From Carboxylicivirga fragile (GTDB lineage Bacteria; Bacteroidota; Bacteroidia; Bacteroidales; Marinilabiliaceae): DNA of 52,357 nucleotides. Positions 1 through 9,654 of the stretch are shown here, one piece after another. The notes under the pieces are model-generated. The model saw only the letters and a list, made by a program, of their open reading frames with translations, did not search any database and was not told the DNA's origin. Every line of letters begins with the position of its first letter. The first letter of the stretch is position 1. The translations under genes were made by a program, and so were the position numbers. Location of the stretch: NCBI GenBank assembly GCA_025499625.1, contig JAFMVD010000043.1:1-52357 (forward strand). Reading direction: 5' to 3'.

Positions 1-88
1 AAGTCAAATCAAATCAAAAAATCAAAGAACGTTTGTATGTTGTTGAAATATAATTTATTGCAAATTGTTTTTAAAAATTAACGCATCA

Positions 89-1978
89 CTAGTAAGCTAC
101 CAATATGGAAAGATCTAGATTACCAATATCCCAGGAGATTTTCCAATCTGGTGCACGGTTTCGAATCCAAACGTTTATCATTTGCCGCTTTCCCATACCT
201 GAATCAGGGTGCTGAGCATAAATAAGCACGCCCAATTGTAAACGAGCGGCCTCTTCAATTATCTCCATAAAACCTTCGGAATGCACCTTCAGGTCTTTTC
301 GGTTTAAAAAAGTAATGTTTGGTTTTATAAATGATCCACGATAAGCTTGGTTCGCGAAGTTCACGCCTTGCGAAAAGTTTTCGGTACGAATTACAGCCCA
401 CGATGAAAACACATCGCTATTCTTATAATCATCAGAAAGCTGACCTATCTTCTCTCCAAGTTCAGGACATTTCTCTTTTGAACCCAAACCAAGCAGCTTA
501 ATTGAACCTTGTGGATAAGCCACATCCTTTAAAAAAGAAAAATAAGCTTTAATCGTTTCCGGATCACTCACAGGCACCAATAGGTTAGGTTTCCACGATC
601 GCTCCTGTTGTTGGGTTAAACGAGCACTACGTTTTGCAGCCCACTCGGCAAATGAAACAAATAAACCACTGCGAACATCATCAAATGGAGTGTTTAATTT
701 CCTTTGCAGCAATACGCCATACACTAAAAACACCAAGGCGACAGATATTAAACTAATGGTTGAATTAATAATAAACATGGCCAATATGGAGGTGATTAAG
801 CCCAACCAGGGCACCCATTTCGTTACACGAAACATGGGGCGGAAACTTATCAGCCCAAGGTTTTGCTCTATAATTACAACCACATTTAACATGGCATAGG
901 TTATTAAAAAGAACATGGTAACAAGTGGTGCCACTGCATTTAAATCGCGCAACAACATGGTAAGAAACACCAACGAGCCTGTTATAATCATAGCATTGCG
1001 GGGTTGGCCTGTTTTATCTGTTCGGCCCAACCAAGCGCCAGCTGGCAAAACACGGTGACGCCCCATGGCATACAATATACGCGATGATCCAACCATTGAT
1101 GCCAAAGCCGAAGAAAAAGTAGCTCCTAGTACACCGGCAATTGCTAACGGTGGGAAAAATGATTTATCAATTAATATATTGTAGTTATTGAGTAACTCCT
1201 CTGTTGTGGCAGATTTTGCCAACCAAAAGGCTACCGCCATATATACCAAAAAACTTACACCAATGGCCGACAAAGTACCCACCGGAATACTTCTCTTCGG
1301 ATCTTTCAATTCCCCCGACATATTGGCTCCTGCCATAATTCCAGTGGCTGCAGGGAAAAACACGGCAAATACAATCCAGAAATTCGAACCTGAAAACTTA
1401 TTCTCAATAGAACCTTGAAATGTTCCCCATTGCAGTGTATCGCTCAAACTATTTTGCATTGACCCATAATATGCTGCTAATACCATCGAAATAATAGATG
1501 CAAAAATGATGGCCATAATCAGGTACTGAGTGCGAATAGCCAAATCGGCACTTTTATATGCAATGGCATAAAGCACCAGAAATACGGCCAGATCAACAAG
1601 CAATGCAGAATGCGTGGGGAAAATAAAAAGCCAGCCTTCTCGAAACCCAAAAATATACATGGTTACCGCCAAAGCCTGCGATACATATCGCGGTATCCCC
1701 AGGCTACCGCCAATCTCTAATCCCAAGGACTGAGAAATAATGGCATAGGCTCCTCCAGCTCCAATCTTAATATTAGTAGTAATCGACGACATAGAAAGTG
1801 CCGTAGTAAGCGTAATCAAAAACGAAACAATAATAATGAGCCAGGCACCAAGTAAACCAGCATTACCGACCACCCAACCCAGGCGCAAGTACATTATGAC
1901 ACCTATTATCGTAAGTAAGGTAGGCGTAAATACACCACCAAATGTGCCAAACTTTTTTAATGTTACTTTTTTATCCAT
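89..1978 (-). CDS. SLC12-type cation-chloride cotransporter family permease
   Basis: A 629-residue inner-membrane transporter of the APC superfamily. The N-terminal segment contains GVIMYLRLGWVVGNAG at about residues 27-42, which closely matches the first helix of SLC12 (Na-K-Cl and K-Cl) cotransporters. About twelve hydrophobic segments fill residues 17-425. They are followed by a soluble tail of about 200 residues, as in SLC12 proteins. GANMSGELKDPKRSIPVGT near residue 217 is the typical APC/SLC12 loop after helix 6. The likely role is coupled movement of chloride with sodium or potassium, or of amino acids. The ion specificity cannot be read from the sequence. The ATG at 1978 begins MDKKVTLKKFGTFGGV, directly before helix 1. 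It is transcribed alone, divergently from the methyltransferase gene. The family is confident; the substrate is not. Confidence 0.85.
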   Translation of the reverse strand: MDKKVTLKKFGTFGGVFTPTLLTIIGVIMYLRLGWVVGNAGLLGAWLIIIVSFLITLTTALSMSSITTNIKIGAGGAYAIISQSLGLEIGGSLGIPRYVSQALAVTMYIFGFREGWLFIFPTHSALLVDLAVFLVLYAIAYKSADLAIRTQYLIMAIIFASIISMVLAAYYGSMQNSLSDTLQWGTFQGSIENKFSGSNFWIVFAVFFPAATGIMAGANMSGELKDPKRSIPVGTLSAIGVSFLVYMAVAFWLAKSATTEELLNNYNILIDKSFFPPLAIAGVLGATFSSALASMVGSSRILYAMGRHRVLPAGAWLGRTDKTGQPRNAMIITGSLVFLTMLLRDLNAVAPLVTMFFLITYAMLNVVVIIEQNLGLISFRPMFRVTKWVPWLGLITSILAMFIINSTISLISVALVFLVYGVLLQRKLNTPFDDVRSGLFVSFAEWAAKRSARLTQQQERSWKPNLLVPVSDPETIKAYFSFLKDVAYPQGSIKLLGLGSKEKCPELGEKIGQLSDDYKNSDVFSSWAVIRTENFSQGVNFANQAYRGSFIKPNITFLNRKDLKVHSEGFMEIIEEAARLQLGVLIYAQHPDSGMGKRQMINVWIRNRAPDWKISWDIGNLDLSILVAY

Positions 1979-2345
1979 CCTGTCTGCTATTGTTCTAAAG
2001 TAATAATTTTTTGCTGTTCAACTTATATAAAGCTATCAAATCATCTAACATTCAATAAATAAAACAACTCAATACACTTTATTATAATCTATTAAGGCAA
2101 CAATATCAATTTAGAAATTGAGCCTAAGTTATCCACAGTGTATTCTAAATGATCAAACACCCAATTAATACTCATTAAAACACGGGAGAGTTAATTGATT
2201 ATTTATACTTTTAGGATAACTAAATCAAGATCGATAGAGCTTATACTCAAACCAGCTTGTTATAGCTAATTATAAAGTACAACAAAACATGCCATGCTCT
2301 GGCAGGGTTACCCTAATGGTAAAATAAACAAAAATCAACTCTTAT
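1979..2345. other. Divergent intergenic region, nothing specific seen
   Basis: This 367-bp AT-rich gap separates two divergent genes and must hold both promoters. I found no TAnnTTTG box on either strand, no strong hairpin and no riboswitch-like structure. Confidence 0.5.
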
Positions 2346-2972
2346 ATGATTTGTACACTTTGTGGTTCTGCACTAGTAAATAAAAGAGATGCGTATTATT
2401 ATGATTGTGATAATTGCCGAGCCATCGTAATGGACGAGAAACTCTACCTCTCGGCTGAAGATGAAAAAGAATCCTATAAAACCCATAACAACGATGTAAA
2501 TGATATTCGGTATCAAAACTTTACATCGCCAATTACAAATTATGTACTCGGTCATCTTTTACCTGAACATAAGGGCTTGGATTTTGGAAGTGGTACTGGT
2601 CCTGTTATTTCCAGCATGCTAATCAAGAGTGGTTACGACATTGTCCAATATGACCCATTCTTTGCGCCAGATAAAAGTGTGTTGAATAATCGATTTAATT
2701 ACATTGTTAGTTGTGAGGTGTTTGAGCATTTTCACCAACCAAAACTGGAAATAAAGAAGCTGATTGACCTTTTAAAAGACAATGGTGTATTACTTATTAT
2801 GACCATGATTTACAATGAGGAGATCGATTTTAAAACCTGGCATTATAGAAACGACGATACGCATGTTTTTATCTATCGACAAGAAACCATCGAATACATT
2901 GCAGAAACAATGAACCTTGAAATAGACGTTTTAACAGATCGATTAGTCGTCTTGAGAAAATCAGCAAACTAA
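2346..2972 (+). CDS. Class I SAM-dependent methyltransferase with N-terminal zinc ribbon
   Basis: A 208-residue protein in two parts. Residues 3-24 carry two CxxC pairs (C3, C6, C21, C24), a short zinc ribbon. Residues 55-205 are a Rossmann-type methyltransferase domain of the Methyltransf_11/23 kind. The SAM-binding glycine loop is LDFGSGTGP at 78-86. A motif II acidic region (YDPFF) follows, and then CEVFEHFHQP near 124. The substrate is unknown. A zinc ribbon in front of a methyltransferase recalls rRNA methyltransferases such as RlmA, but this protein is shorter and otherwise looks like the small-molecule or glycan methyltransferases common in Bacteroidota. It is monocistronic, starting at ATG 2346, and is followed by the convergent tRNA-Gln. 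The fold is confident, the function unassigned. Confidence 0.8.
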   Translation: MICTLCGSALVNKRDAYYYDCDNCRAIVMDEKLYLSAEDEKESYKTHNNDVNDIRYQNFTSPITNYVLGHLLPEHKGLDFGSGTGPVISSMLIKSGYDIVQYDPFFAPDKSVLNNRFNYIVSCEVFEHFHQPKLEIKKLIDLLKDNGVLLIMTMIYNEEIDFKTWHYRNDDTHVFIYRQETIEYIAETMNLEIDVLTDRLVVLRKSAN

Positions 2973-3130
2973 TGCATCTGAAAGCAGTAAGTGGGCAATC
3001 CAACATTTTATGCTAATCTCCAATAGTAAATACTTTTGTTATCCCTTTAAAACCTTAAAAATATGACAATGATGAGTAGAATTAACTTCTTGATCCATAG
3101 CAATGTAAACACTTGACCTAATTAAAAGAC

Positions 3131-3163
3131 AAAATCCGATAAATCATTGATTTATCGGATTTT
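3131..3163 (-). terminator. Intrinsic terminator of tRNA-Gln
   Basis: A 15-bp perfect inverted repeat (3132-3146 with 3148-3162) whose arms read AAATCCGATAAATCA and its complement. On the minus strand it is followed by T-rich sequence. It begins 5 nt beyond the 3' end of the tRNA. Confidence 0.8.
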
Positions 3164-3167
3164 CTAG

Positions 3168-3238
3168 TTGTCCCATAAGGACTCGAACCTTAAATGCCTG
3201 GACCAAAACCAGGTGTGTTACCATTACACCATGGGACA
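3168..3238 (-). tRNA. tRNA-Gln (anticodon UUG)
   Basis: The minus strand folds as a complete 71-nt cloverleaf. The acceptor stem is TGTCCCA/TGGGACA with discriminator A. The D-arm contains GTGTAATGGTAACAC. The anticodon stem is CCTGG/CCAGG around loop TTTTGGT, giving anticodon TTG. The T-arm is TAAGG-TTCGAGT-CCTTA. The 3' CCA is not encoded. It has its own promoter and terminator, so it is an independent unit. Confidence 0.95.
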
Positions 3239-3267
3239 AACTTTATAGCTTTTTGTCAAAAGCGATG

Positions 3268-3298
3268 CAAATATAGATAGTTTTTTTTTCATTGCAAG
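3268..3298 (-). promoter_or_regulatory. Bacteroidota-type promoter of tRNA-Gln
   Basis: On the minus strand CTTG (3298-3295) lies 19 nt before TATATTTG (3275-3268). This fits the Bacteroidota TTTG/TAnnTTTG consensus. The predicted start lies about 24 nt upstream of the mature tRNA 5' end. Confidence 0.75.
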
Positions 3299-3432
3299 CC
3301 ATTTTGAAAAAAATATTAACCCACACAGGCCTTTTGCCTAATAGTGAGTAGATTATTTTTTCAAATAAAACATTCAGTTTTTACATACGAAGAATTATCT
3401 TTAACCTGAATTCGATAAAAGGATTAATAAGC

Positions 3433-6408
3433 ATGTTTGATAAGGCAAATTATAAAAAGACGAATTTAGTTGTTGGATGGTCCATTTTCACCCTCTCTTC
3501 CATATTGTATTACTTAACCATGGCGCCCACGGTCAGTTTATGGGATTGTGGCGAATTCATCGCTTGCATGAACAAACTAGAGGTTGGTCATTCACCAGGT
3601 GCGCCATTTTATTTATTACTTGGCCGCTTGTTTAATCTTTTTGCTTTTGATGCTTCTCAACTGGCCTTTACTGCCAACCTATTATCTGTATTTGCCTCGG
3701 CAGCCACTGTTATGTTTTTGTATTTTTCAGCTGAGCACATTCTGCAGCGCATCTTTAAAGAATACTTAGCAAATTACAGTTCATATTTACTAATAGTTGG
3801 TTCTGCTGCCATAGGTGCATTTGCCTTCGCGGTATCCGACACTTTTTGGTTTTCCGCAGTTGAAGCCGAAGTATATGCCTTATCTATCTTCTTCACGGCT
3901 TTATGTTTTTGGCTGTTCTTAAAATGGGAAGAGGCATATGAAACATCGCTACCTAGTACCAAATGGCTAGTGCTTATCGCTTATCTAACCGGATTATCGG
4001 TGGGCGTTCATTTACTTAACCTATTGATCATACCAGTACTGGTTCTAATCATTCTTTTACGCAATCGTCCTTTTTCGTGGCATATCTTCGGAAAAGCGGT
4101 GTTAATTGGAGGCCTTATTCTTGGTGTGCTACTATTTGGTATCATCCAAAAAGGCTTATGGCTAGCTGCGAAGCTCGAATTACTGTTTATAAATGGAATG
4201 AGCCTTCCATTGCATTCGGGCTTAATTGCTTTTACTTTAATCGTATTTGGCGGACTATTTTTCATCGTTTTTAAAACACGCACAAAAAACAACAAACAAC
4301 ACATTCTGGCTTTATTCACACTTGTTTTTATGATTGGCTACTCTTCATATGCCATGATCATTATTCGAGCCAACGCCAATACACCTATCAACCTTAATGA
4401 TCCGTCCAATGTGTTTTCGTTCGATGGCTTTTTAAATAGAGAACAATATGCTCAAAACCCATTAGTGCATGGTGCCTACTTTAACGCCAGAGGTGGAGAT
4501 TTGGAATATGAAACAGCTTATCGGCCGAAGGGTGCTCACTATGAAAAATTTGAGAAAGCAACTGCATACAAATACGACAGCGAATTTACCGGCTTATTCC
4601 CGCGTATGCACAGCAGTAGTCCAACACATATTTATGGATATGCGCAATGGTCTGGGGTTGATCCAGAGCTTAAAACCAAACCTTCGTTTGTCACCAACCT
4701 GCGCTTTTTCTTCAATTACCAAATCCAGCACATGTACTTTCGCTATTTCATGTGGAATTTTGCTGGCAGGCAAAATGACGAACAAGGTCATGGAAATCTA
4801 CTAAAAGGCAATTGGTCGAGTGGCCTAAGTCTATTCGACAAAGAATATGCCGATGGAATGCTACCAAGCATACAGCACAATAACCCATCGCACAACCGTT
4901 ACTACCTACTGCCTTTGTTACTAGGCATAGCAGGCATTATACTATTATTGAAAAATAACACCGGGAAAAAATATTTATCAGTTATTGGTTTATTATTCCT
5001 GATGACAGGGCCTGTTATCATTCTTTACTTAAACCAAACACCATTTGAACCACGCGAACGCGATTATGCCTTTGCCGGTTCCTTTTTCGCCTTTTCAATT
5101 TTCCTTTCCATAGGCGCCTTTGCCTTGGTTCATTGGATGCGAAGTGTGCATGCGAGCAAAAGCATTGGTATATTAACCTTAATCCTAACCACCATAGCTG
5201 TCCCTGTTTTGATGCTTTCGCAGAATTACGACGATCATGATCGTTCGGGTAGGGAATTGGCGCTTAACATGGCACGTAGCTACCTGGCTTCCTGCGAACC
5301 AAATGCCATCTTATTTACCTATGGCGACAACGATACCTATCCCCTTTGGTATGTGCAAGAAGTGGAAGGGTATAGAACCGATATCAGAGTAATCAACTAC
5401 GGATTAATGGGAGCCGATTGGTGTGTTAAACAACTTGGACAAGCAGTTAACGACGCAGGAAACATTCCTCTTTCCATATCTCAAGATCGCTATAAATCGG
5501 GCGATCTGGATCACGCTCTTTTAATGGATAGAAGCGAAGAATATGGTCCTCTGGCAAGTGTGGTTCAGTTTATTGGCAGCGATAGTGAGCAATCGAAACT
5601 AAAGCTTGAAAGCGGACAGGCCATTGATTATTCGCCCGTCAATAAGTTTTCGCTGGCCTATAACTCAAGCGATACTTTAAAATGGACATGCAGCAAACGC
5701 GTGCTTTATAAGAACGACATAGCCCTACTGGATATTCTTGCTACCAACCAATGGAAACGCCCTGTCTATTTCACCATCGGAGCCGATCCTGAAATTTTTC
5801 TTGGCATGAAAGACTACCTCAGGTACGATGGAATGGTTTATCGATTAATGCCGACTTCAAAGCAGGCTTCTGAACCTATTTACATCGATACGGAAGTTTT
5901 ATTTGAGAAATATTTAAACACCATAGATCTGGGAGATGGTAATGCAGCTTATTACGATCATTATTGCCGGCGCACTTTTGATGTAATGAAACATCGTCAA
6001 ATGACCAATGTACTGGCTGCCGACTTACTCGAAAATGGTCGAATAAATGATGCTCAGAAAGTGATCAAGAAGGCTACCAAAGAACTTCCGGTAAATGTAT
6101 CTCCTGAAGCGCAAGGCAACATTTCCATTGCTCATTTAATGTATGCTGCTGACATGACAGAGGAAGCGAATGAAGTGGCGACTTTCCTTCTTCATAGGCA
6201 TTTGAATAATCTGATATGGATTAATTCCTTACCGGCAAAATTACGCCGCTCAACCGACAATCTCTTTCAGGAAGAAATTCAAAATGGTGAAAGTCTTCGG
6301 TTCTTAATCACAGAGATTAAAAATGAACGCTTGCAACAGGAGTTTACAGCCATATACAAACAGTTAGGCCTGGACAAAATGATGAAGCAAGCCGAAACAG
6401 AAAGTTAG
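3433..6408 (+). CDS. DUF2723 / TMEM260-like membrane protein (putative protein O-mannosyltransferase), copy 1
   Basis: A 991-residue polytopic membrane protein of the DUF2723 (PF11028) family, now linked to the eukaryotic protein O-mannosyltransferase TMEM260. The N-terminal half has about ten to twelve membrane helices in a GT-C-like layout. Acidic residues sit in the first periplasmic loop, SLWDCGEF (D38, E41), followed by GHSPGAP at 52-58. A second conserved segment near 538-548 has PFEPRERDYAFAG. The C-terminal part (about 600-990) is soluble, with a DDHDRSG segment, GDNDTYPLWYVQEVEG, and TPR-like helices at the end. The likely role is transfer of a hexose from a lipid-linked donor to exported proteins; this is inference from the family. 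A closely related copy lies 169 bp downstream. The ATG at 3433 is followed by a standard first helix. Confidence 0.8.
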   Translation: MFDKANYKKTNLVVGWSIFTLSSILYYLTMAPTVSLWDCGEFIACMNKLEVGHSPGAPFYLLLGRLFNLFAFDASQLAFTANLLSVFASAATVMFLYFSAEHILQRIFKEYLANYSSYLLIVGSAAIGAFAFAVSDTFWFSAVEAEVYALSIFFTALCFWLFLKWEEAYETSLPSTKWLVLIAYLTGLSVGVHLLNLLIIPVLVLIILLRNRPFSWHIFGKAVLIGGLILGVLLFGIIQKGLWLAAKLELLFINGMSLPLHSGLIAFTLIVFGGLFFIVFKTRTKNNKQHILALFTLVFMIGYSSYAMIIIRANANTPINLNDPSNVFSFDGFLNREQYAQNPLVHGAYFNARGGDLEYETAYRPKGAHYEKFEKATAYKYDSEFTGLFPRMHSSSPTHIYGYAQWSGVDPELKTKPSFVTNLRFFFNYQIQHMYFRYFMWNFAGRQNDEQGHGNLLKGNWSSGLSLFDKEYADGMLPSIQHNNPSHNRYYLLPLLLGIAGIILLLKNNTGKKYLSVIGLLFLMTGPVIILYLNQTPFEPRERDYAFAGSFFAFSIFLSIGAFALVHWMRSVHASKSIGILTLILTTIAVPVLMLSQNYDDHDRSGRELALNMARSYLASCEPNAILFTYGDNDTYPLWYVQEVEGYRTDIRVINYGLMGADWCVKQLGQAVNDAGNIPLSISQDRYKSGDLDHALLMDRSEEYGPLASVVQFIGSDSEQSKLKLESGQAIDYSPVNKFSLAYNSSDTLKWTCSKRVLYKNDIALLDILATNQWKRPVYFTIGADPEIFLGMKDYLRYDGMVYRLMPTSKQASEPIYIDTEVLFEKYLNTIDLGDGNAAYYDHYCRRTFDVMKHRQMTNVLAADLLENGRINDAQKVIKKATKELPVNVSPEAQGNISIAHLMYAADMTEEANEVATFLLHRHLNNLIWINSLPAKLRRSTDNLFQEEIQNGESLRFLITEIKNERLQQEFTAIYKQLGLDKMMKQAETES

Positions 6409-6499
6409 ATTATATCACAACACATTAAAAAATGCACAAGATATAAGTGAATAGAACGTTAAGATGAACAAAATACATGAGCTGTTCTATAAAAAATTG

Positions 6500-6507
6500 T
6501 ATTTTTG
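6500..6507 (+). promoter_or_regulatory. Putative -7 box (TATTTTTG) for the second DUF2723 gene
   Basis: TATTTTTG matches TAnnTTTG, 70 nt before the ATG at 6578. No good -33 TTTG is present at 19-20 nt, so this is a weaker call. If real, the second DUF2723 gene and the operon behind it can be transcribed independently of the first copy. Confidence 0.4.
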
Positions 6508-6577
6508 CCTATTATCTGAACTGTGTCAAAAAATCACCACAGAACATTCAGAGCTATTTGATTGAAAATAAGTAATT

Positions 6578-9500
6578 ATGAGGCAATACACCCGTTTGAA
6601 TTTACTATTTGGTTGGTTAACATTTTTTATTTCAGCCACCACTTATGTAATGACCATTGAACCCACAGCAAGTTTTTGGGATTGTGGTGAATTTATTTCA
6701 ACATCGTACAAGTTATTAGTTGGTCACCCCCCAGGGGCACCGTTTTTCATGATAATGGGTCGCTTCTTTACTTTATTTGCACCCGATGCAGGTTCGGTAG
6801 CAGCCATGATTAATATAATGTCAGCGCTTGCAAGTGCTTTCACCATCATGTTTTTATTTTGGACAATTACTCATCTTGCTAAAAAAATATTTATTAGCGA
6901 AGAAGAGCCACCAATATGGAAAACATGGGCAGTTATGGGCAGTGGTTTAGTAGGTGCCTTAGCTTACACATTCTCCGACACATTCTGGTTTTCAGCTGTT
7001 GAGGGTGAAGTATATGCCATGTCATCATTTTTCACAGCCATTGTATTTTGGGCCATCCTTAAATGGGAAAATGTAGCTGGCAAGCCTTTTGCCAATCGTT
7101 GGTTAATCCTAATTGCCTACCTAATGGGATTATCAATTGGGGTTCACTTACTTAACCTGTTAGCCATACCAGCCATCGTAATGGTATATTATTTTAAACT
7201 ACATGAAGTAAACCGAAATAATACCATAAAAGCTTTGGTAATTTCAGCCGTTATACTGGGTGGAATACTGTATGGAATTATACCAGGCGTGGTAAAAGTT
7301 GCCAGCTGGTTCGAATTAGCCTTTGTGAATGGTTTTGGTATGCCATTTAATTCGGGAGCCTTATTCTATGCCTTGATTTTAGTAGTAGCTCTTGTTGCCG
7401 GAATTTGGTACACCTATAAAAAGAGAATGGCCATTGCCAATACAATTATTTTAGCTGTAACAGTTATTCTAATTGGCTATTCATCTTTCGCCATGATTGT
7501 TATTCGCTCACATGCCAATCCTCCGATGGATCAAAACTCGCCGGAAGATGTATTCTCACTCATGTCGTACTTAAATCGTGAGCAATACGGCGATCGTCCA
7601 TTGTTCCTTGGGCAAAACTACAATTCTCCACTGGACAGAAAAGCAATGCAAGGCGAAAAAGGAAGCCCGGTACGCATCAAAAAAGAAGGTGAATACATAA
7701 CAGTTGATTACCGTCCGCAATATAAGTTTGACGATCGTACTACAACCTTATTCCCTCGTATGTACAGTCGCGAGGCGCATCACGTAGAACAATATAAAAA
7801 CTGGACCAACTTTAAAGGGAAACGCGTTAATGTTGAAGACGAACGAGGGGCACCTAAAACATTGATGGTACCAACTTTTGGTGAAAACATCACATTCTTT
7901 ATTCGTTATCAAGTGGTGCACATGTATTGGCGCTACTTCATGTGGAATTTCTCAGGTCGCCAAAACGATATCCAAGGACATGGAGAAATTCACAAAGGAA
8001 ACTGGATTACAGGTATTAAATTCATTGATGAAGCCATGTATGGCGATGAAACCTTGCTATCGGATATATATGCCAAAAACAAAGCTCGTAATGCCTATTA
8101 CATGTTGCCATTTATACTTGGATTAATTGGCTTATTATTTCAATTTAATGCCGGTAAAAACGGGAAACAAAGCTTTTGGATTGTAATGTTGCTATTTTTC
8201 CTAACCGGATTAGCCATTGTACTATACTTGAATCAAACCCCTATACAACCGCGTGAGCGTGATTATGCCTATGCAGGTTCATTCTATGCCTTTACCATTT
8301 GGATTGGCTTAGGCGTATTAGCCATTGTTGATGGATTAAAACGTTTTGTGCCGGGTTCGGTAAGTGCAGTCGCAGCTACCAGTTTATGTTTGGTATTAGT
8401 TCCGGGTATTATGGCCAGCGAAAACTGGGATGACCATGATCGTTCTGAAAGATATGTGGCCCGCGACTTAGCTCACAATTACCTTAATAGTTGTGCCGAC
8501 GATGCCATCATATTTACCAACGGCGATAATGACACCTTCCCTTTATGGTATGCTCAGGAAGTTGAAGGCATACGTACCGATGTTCGTGTATGTAACCTAA
8601 GCTACCTACAAACCGATTGGTACATCGATCAGATGAAACGAAAATCATACGATTCTGATCCTATGCCATTCTCATTGGAGCATGATCAATATGTAACCGG
8701 AACACGCGATGTTGTTTACTTATTCGATCGAATTAAGGGAAGCATCGATATGAAAGAGGCCATCGATTTTGTGGCTAGCGACAACCCTAAAACAAAACAA
8801 ATTCCAGAATATGCTGGTAGTATCGATTACCTTCCATCTAAGCAATTCTCCATCAAAGCGGATAGTCTTAAGGTGATGCAAAGAGGTATCGTTTCTGAGG
8901 ATGCAGCTCACCTGTTATCGAAGCAAGTTGATGTTAAGTTGGGCAAGGATATGATTCTGAAAAATGAATTAATGATTCTTGATTTATTCGCTAACAACGA
9001 TTGGGATCGCCCAATTTACTTTGCCGTTACAGTAGGTACCGATAACTATGTAAGTCTTCAGGATTATTTCCAATTAGAAGGATTTGCTTACCAAGTGGTA
9101 CCAATTAAAACAACAAATCCTGATGGCCAGTACGGACGCGTTGATACTGAGCGTATGTATACCAATGTGATGGAGAAATTCAAATGGGGTGGATATGATA
9201 ACCCTAATGTGTATTTGGATGAAAACCATTTACGTATGGCCAACAATATTCGTAATAATCTATCGCGTTTAGCAGCAAGCTTACTGGATGAAGGTAAAAA
9301 CGATAAGGCGAAAAACATCCTGGATAAAACAATGGAGGTATTAAGTTCGGAACGCGTACCTCATAATTATTTCAGCATCTTTTTAGCCGAGGGTTATTTC
9401 AAACTAGGTGAATTTGAGAAAGGTGAGGAAATATTGAAAGGTTTAGCAAAAGATAAGTTGATGGATTTTGACTATTTCTCTTCTTTACCTGCCCATAAAC

Positions 9501-9652
9501 AACAAACAGCAGGAAGGGAGCCTGACACAGCCATGGCAATTTACATGGAAGTAGTGAAAATGGCCCAAAAATACCAGCGAGAGGAGTTAATGAAGCAGTT
9601 GGAAGGCGACTATGAAAATCGCATCAAAAGACTTGGCTTTTTCGAAGGGTAA
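6578..9652 (+). CDS. DUF2723 / TMEM260-like membrane protein (putative protein O-mannosyltransferase), copy 2
   Basis: A 1024-residue paralogue of the preceding gene, with the same layout. The first loop has SFWDCGEF (D35, E38) and GHPPGAP at 49-55, then about a dozen membrane helices. A soluble segment around residue 400 contains IQGHGEIHKGNW, and the PIQPRERDYAYAG motif follows. A large soluble C-terminal part starts at about 610, with WDDHDRSER, GDNDTFPLWYAQEVEGIRTD and C-terminal TPR-like helices. It is somewhat longer than copy 1 because of insertions in the loop before the IQGHG segment and in the C-terminal part. The polysaccharide deacetylase gene starts 2 nt after its stop, so the two are co-transcribed. 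The acceptor and donor are unknown. Bacteroidota O-glycosylate many secreted proteins, and this family is a candidate for the first sugar transfer. Confidence 0.8.
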   Translation: MRQYTRLNLLFGWLTFFISATTYVMTIEPTASFWDCGEFISTSYKLLVGHPPGAPFFMIMGRFFTLFAPDAGSVAAMINIMSALASAFTIMFLFWTITHLAKKIFISEEEPPIWKTWAVMGSGLVGALAYTFSDTFWFSAVEGEVYAMSSFFTAIVFWAILKWENVAGKPFANRWLILIAYLMGLSIGVHLLNLLAIPAIVMVYYFKLHEVNRNNTIKALVISAVILGGILYGIIPGVVKVASWFELAFVNGFGMPFNSGALFYALILVVALVAGIWYTYKKRMAIANTIILAVTVILIGYSSFAMIVIRSHANPPMDQNSPEDVFSLMSYLNREQYGDRPLFLGQNYNSPLDRKAMQGEKGSPVRIKKEGEYITVDYRPQYKFDDRTTTLFPRMYSREAHHVEQYKNWTNFKGKRVNVEDERGAPKTLMVPTFGENITFFIRYQVVHMYWRYFMWNFSGRQNDIQGHGEIHKGNWITGIKFIDEAMYGDETLLSDIYAKNKARNAYYMLPFILGLIGLLFQFNAGKNGKQSFWIVMLLFFLTGLAIVLYLNQTPIQPRERDYAYAGSFYAFTIWIGLGVLAIVDGLKRFVPGSVSAVAATSLCLVLVPGIMASENWDDHDRSERYVARDLAHNYLNSCADDAIIFTNGDNDTFPLWYAQEVEGIRTDVRVCNLSYLQTDWYIDQMKRKSYDSDPMPFSLEHDQYVTGTRDVVYLFDRIKGSIDMKEAIDFVASDNPKTKQIPEYAGSIDYLPSKQFSIKADSLKVMQRGIVSEDAAHLLSKQVDVKLGKDMILKNELMILDLFANNDWDRPIYFAVTVGTDNYVSLQDYFQLEGFAYQVVPIKTTNPDGQYGRVDTERMYTNVMEKFKWGGYDNPNVYLDENHLRMANNIRNNLSRLAASLLDEGKNDKAKNILDKTMEVLSSERVPHNYFSIFLAEGYFKLGEFEKGEEILKGLAKDKLMDFDYFSSLPAHKQQTAGREPDTAMAIYMEVVKMAQKYQREELMKQLEGDYENRIKRLGFFEG

Positions 9653-9654
9653 AG

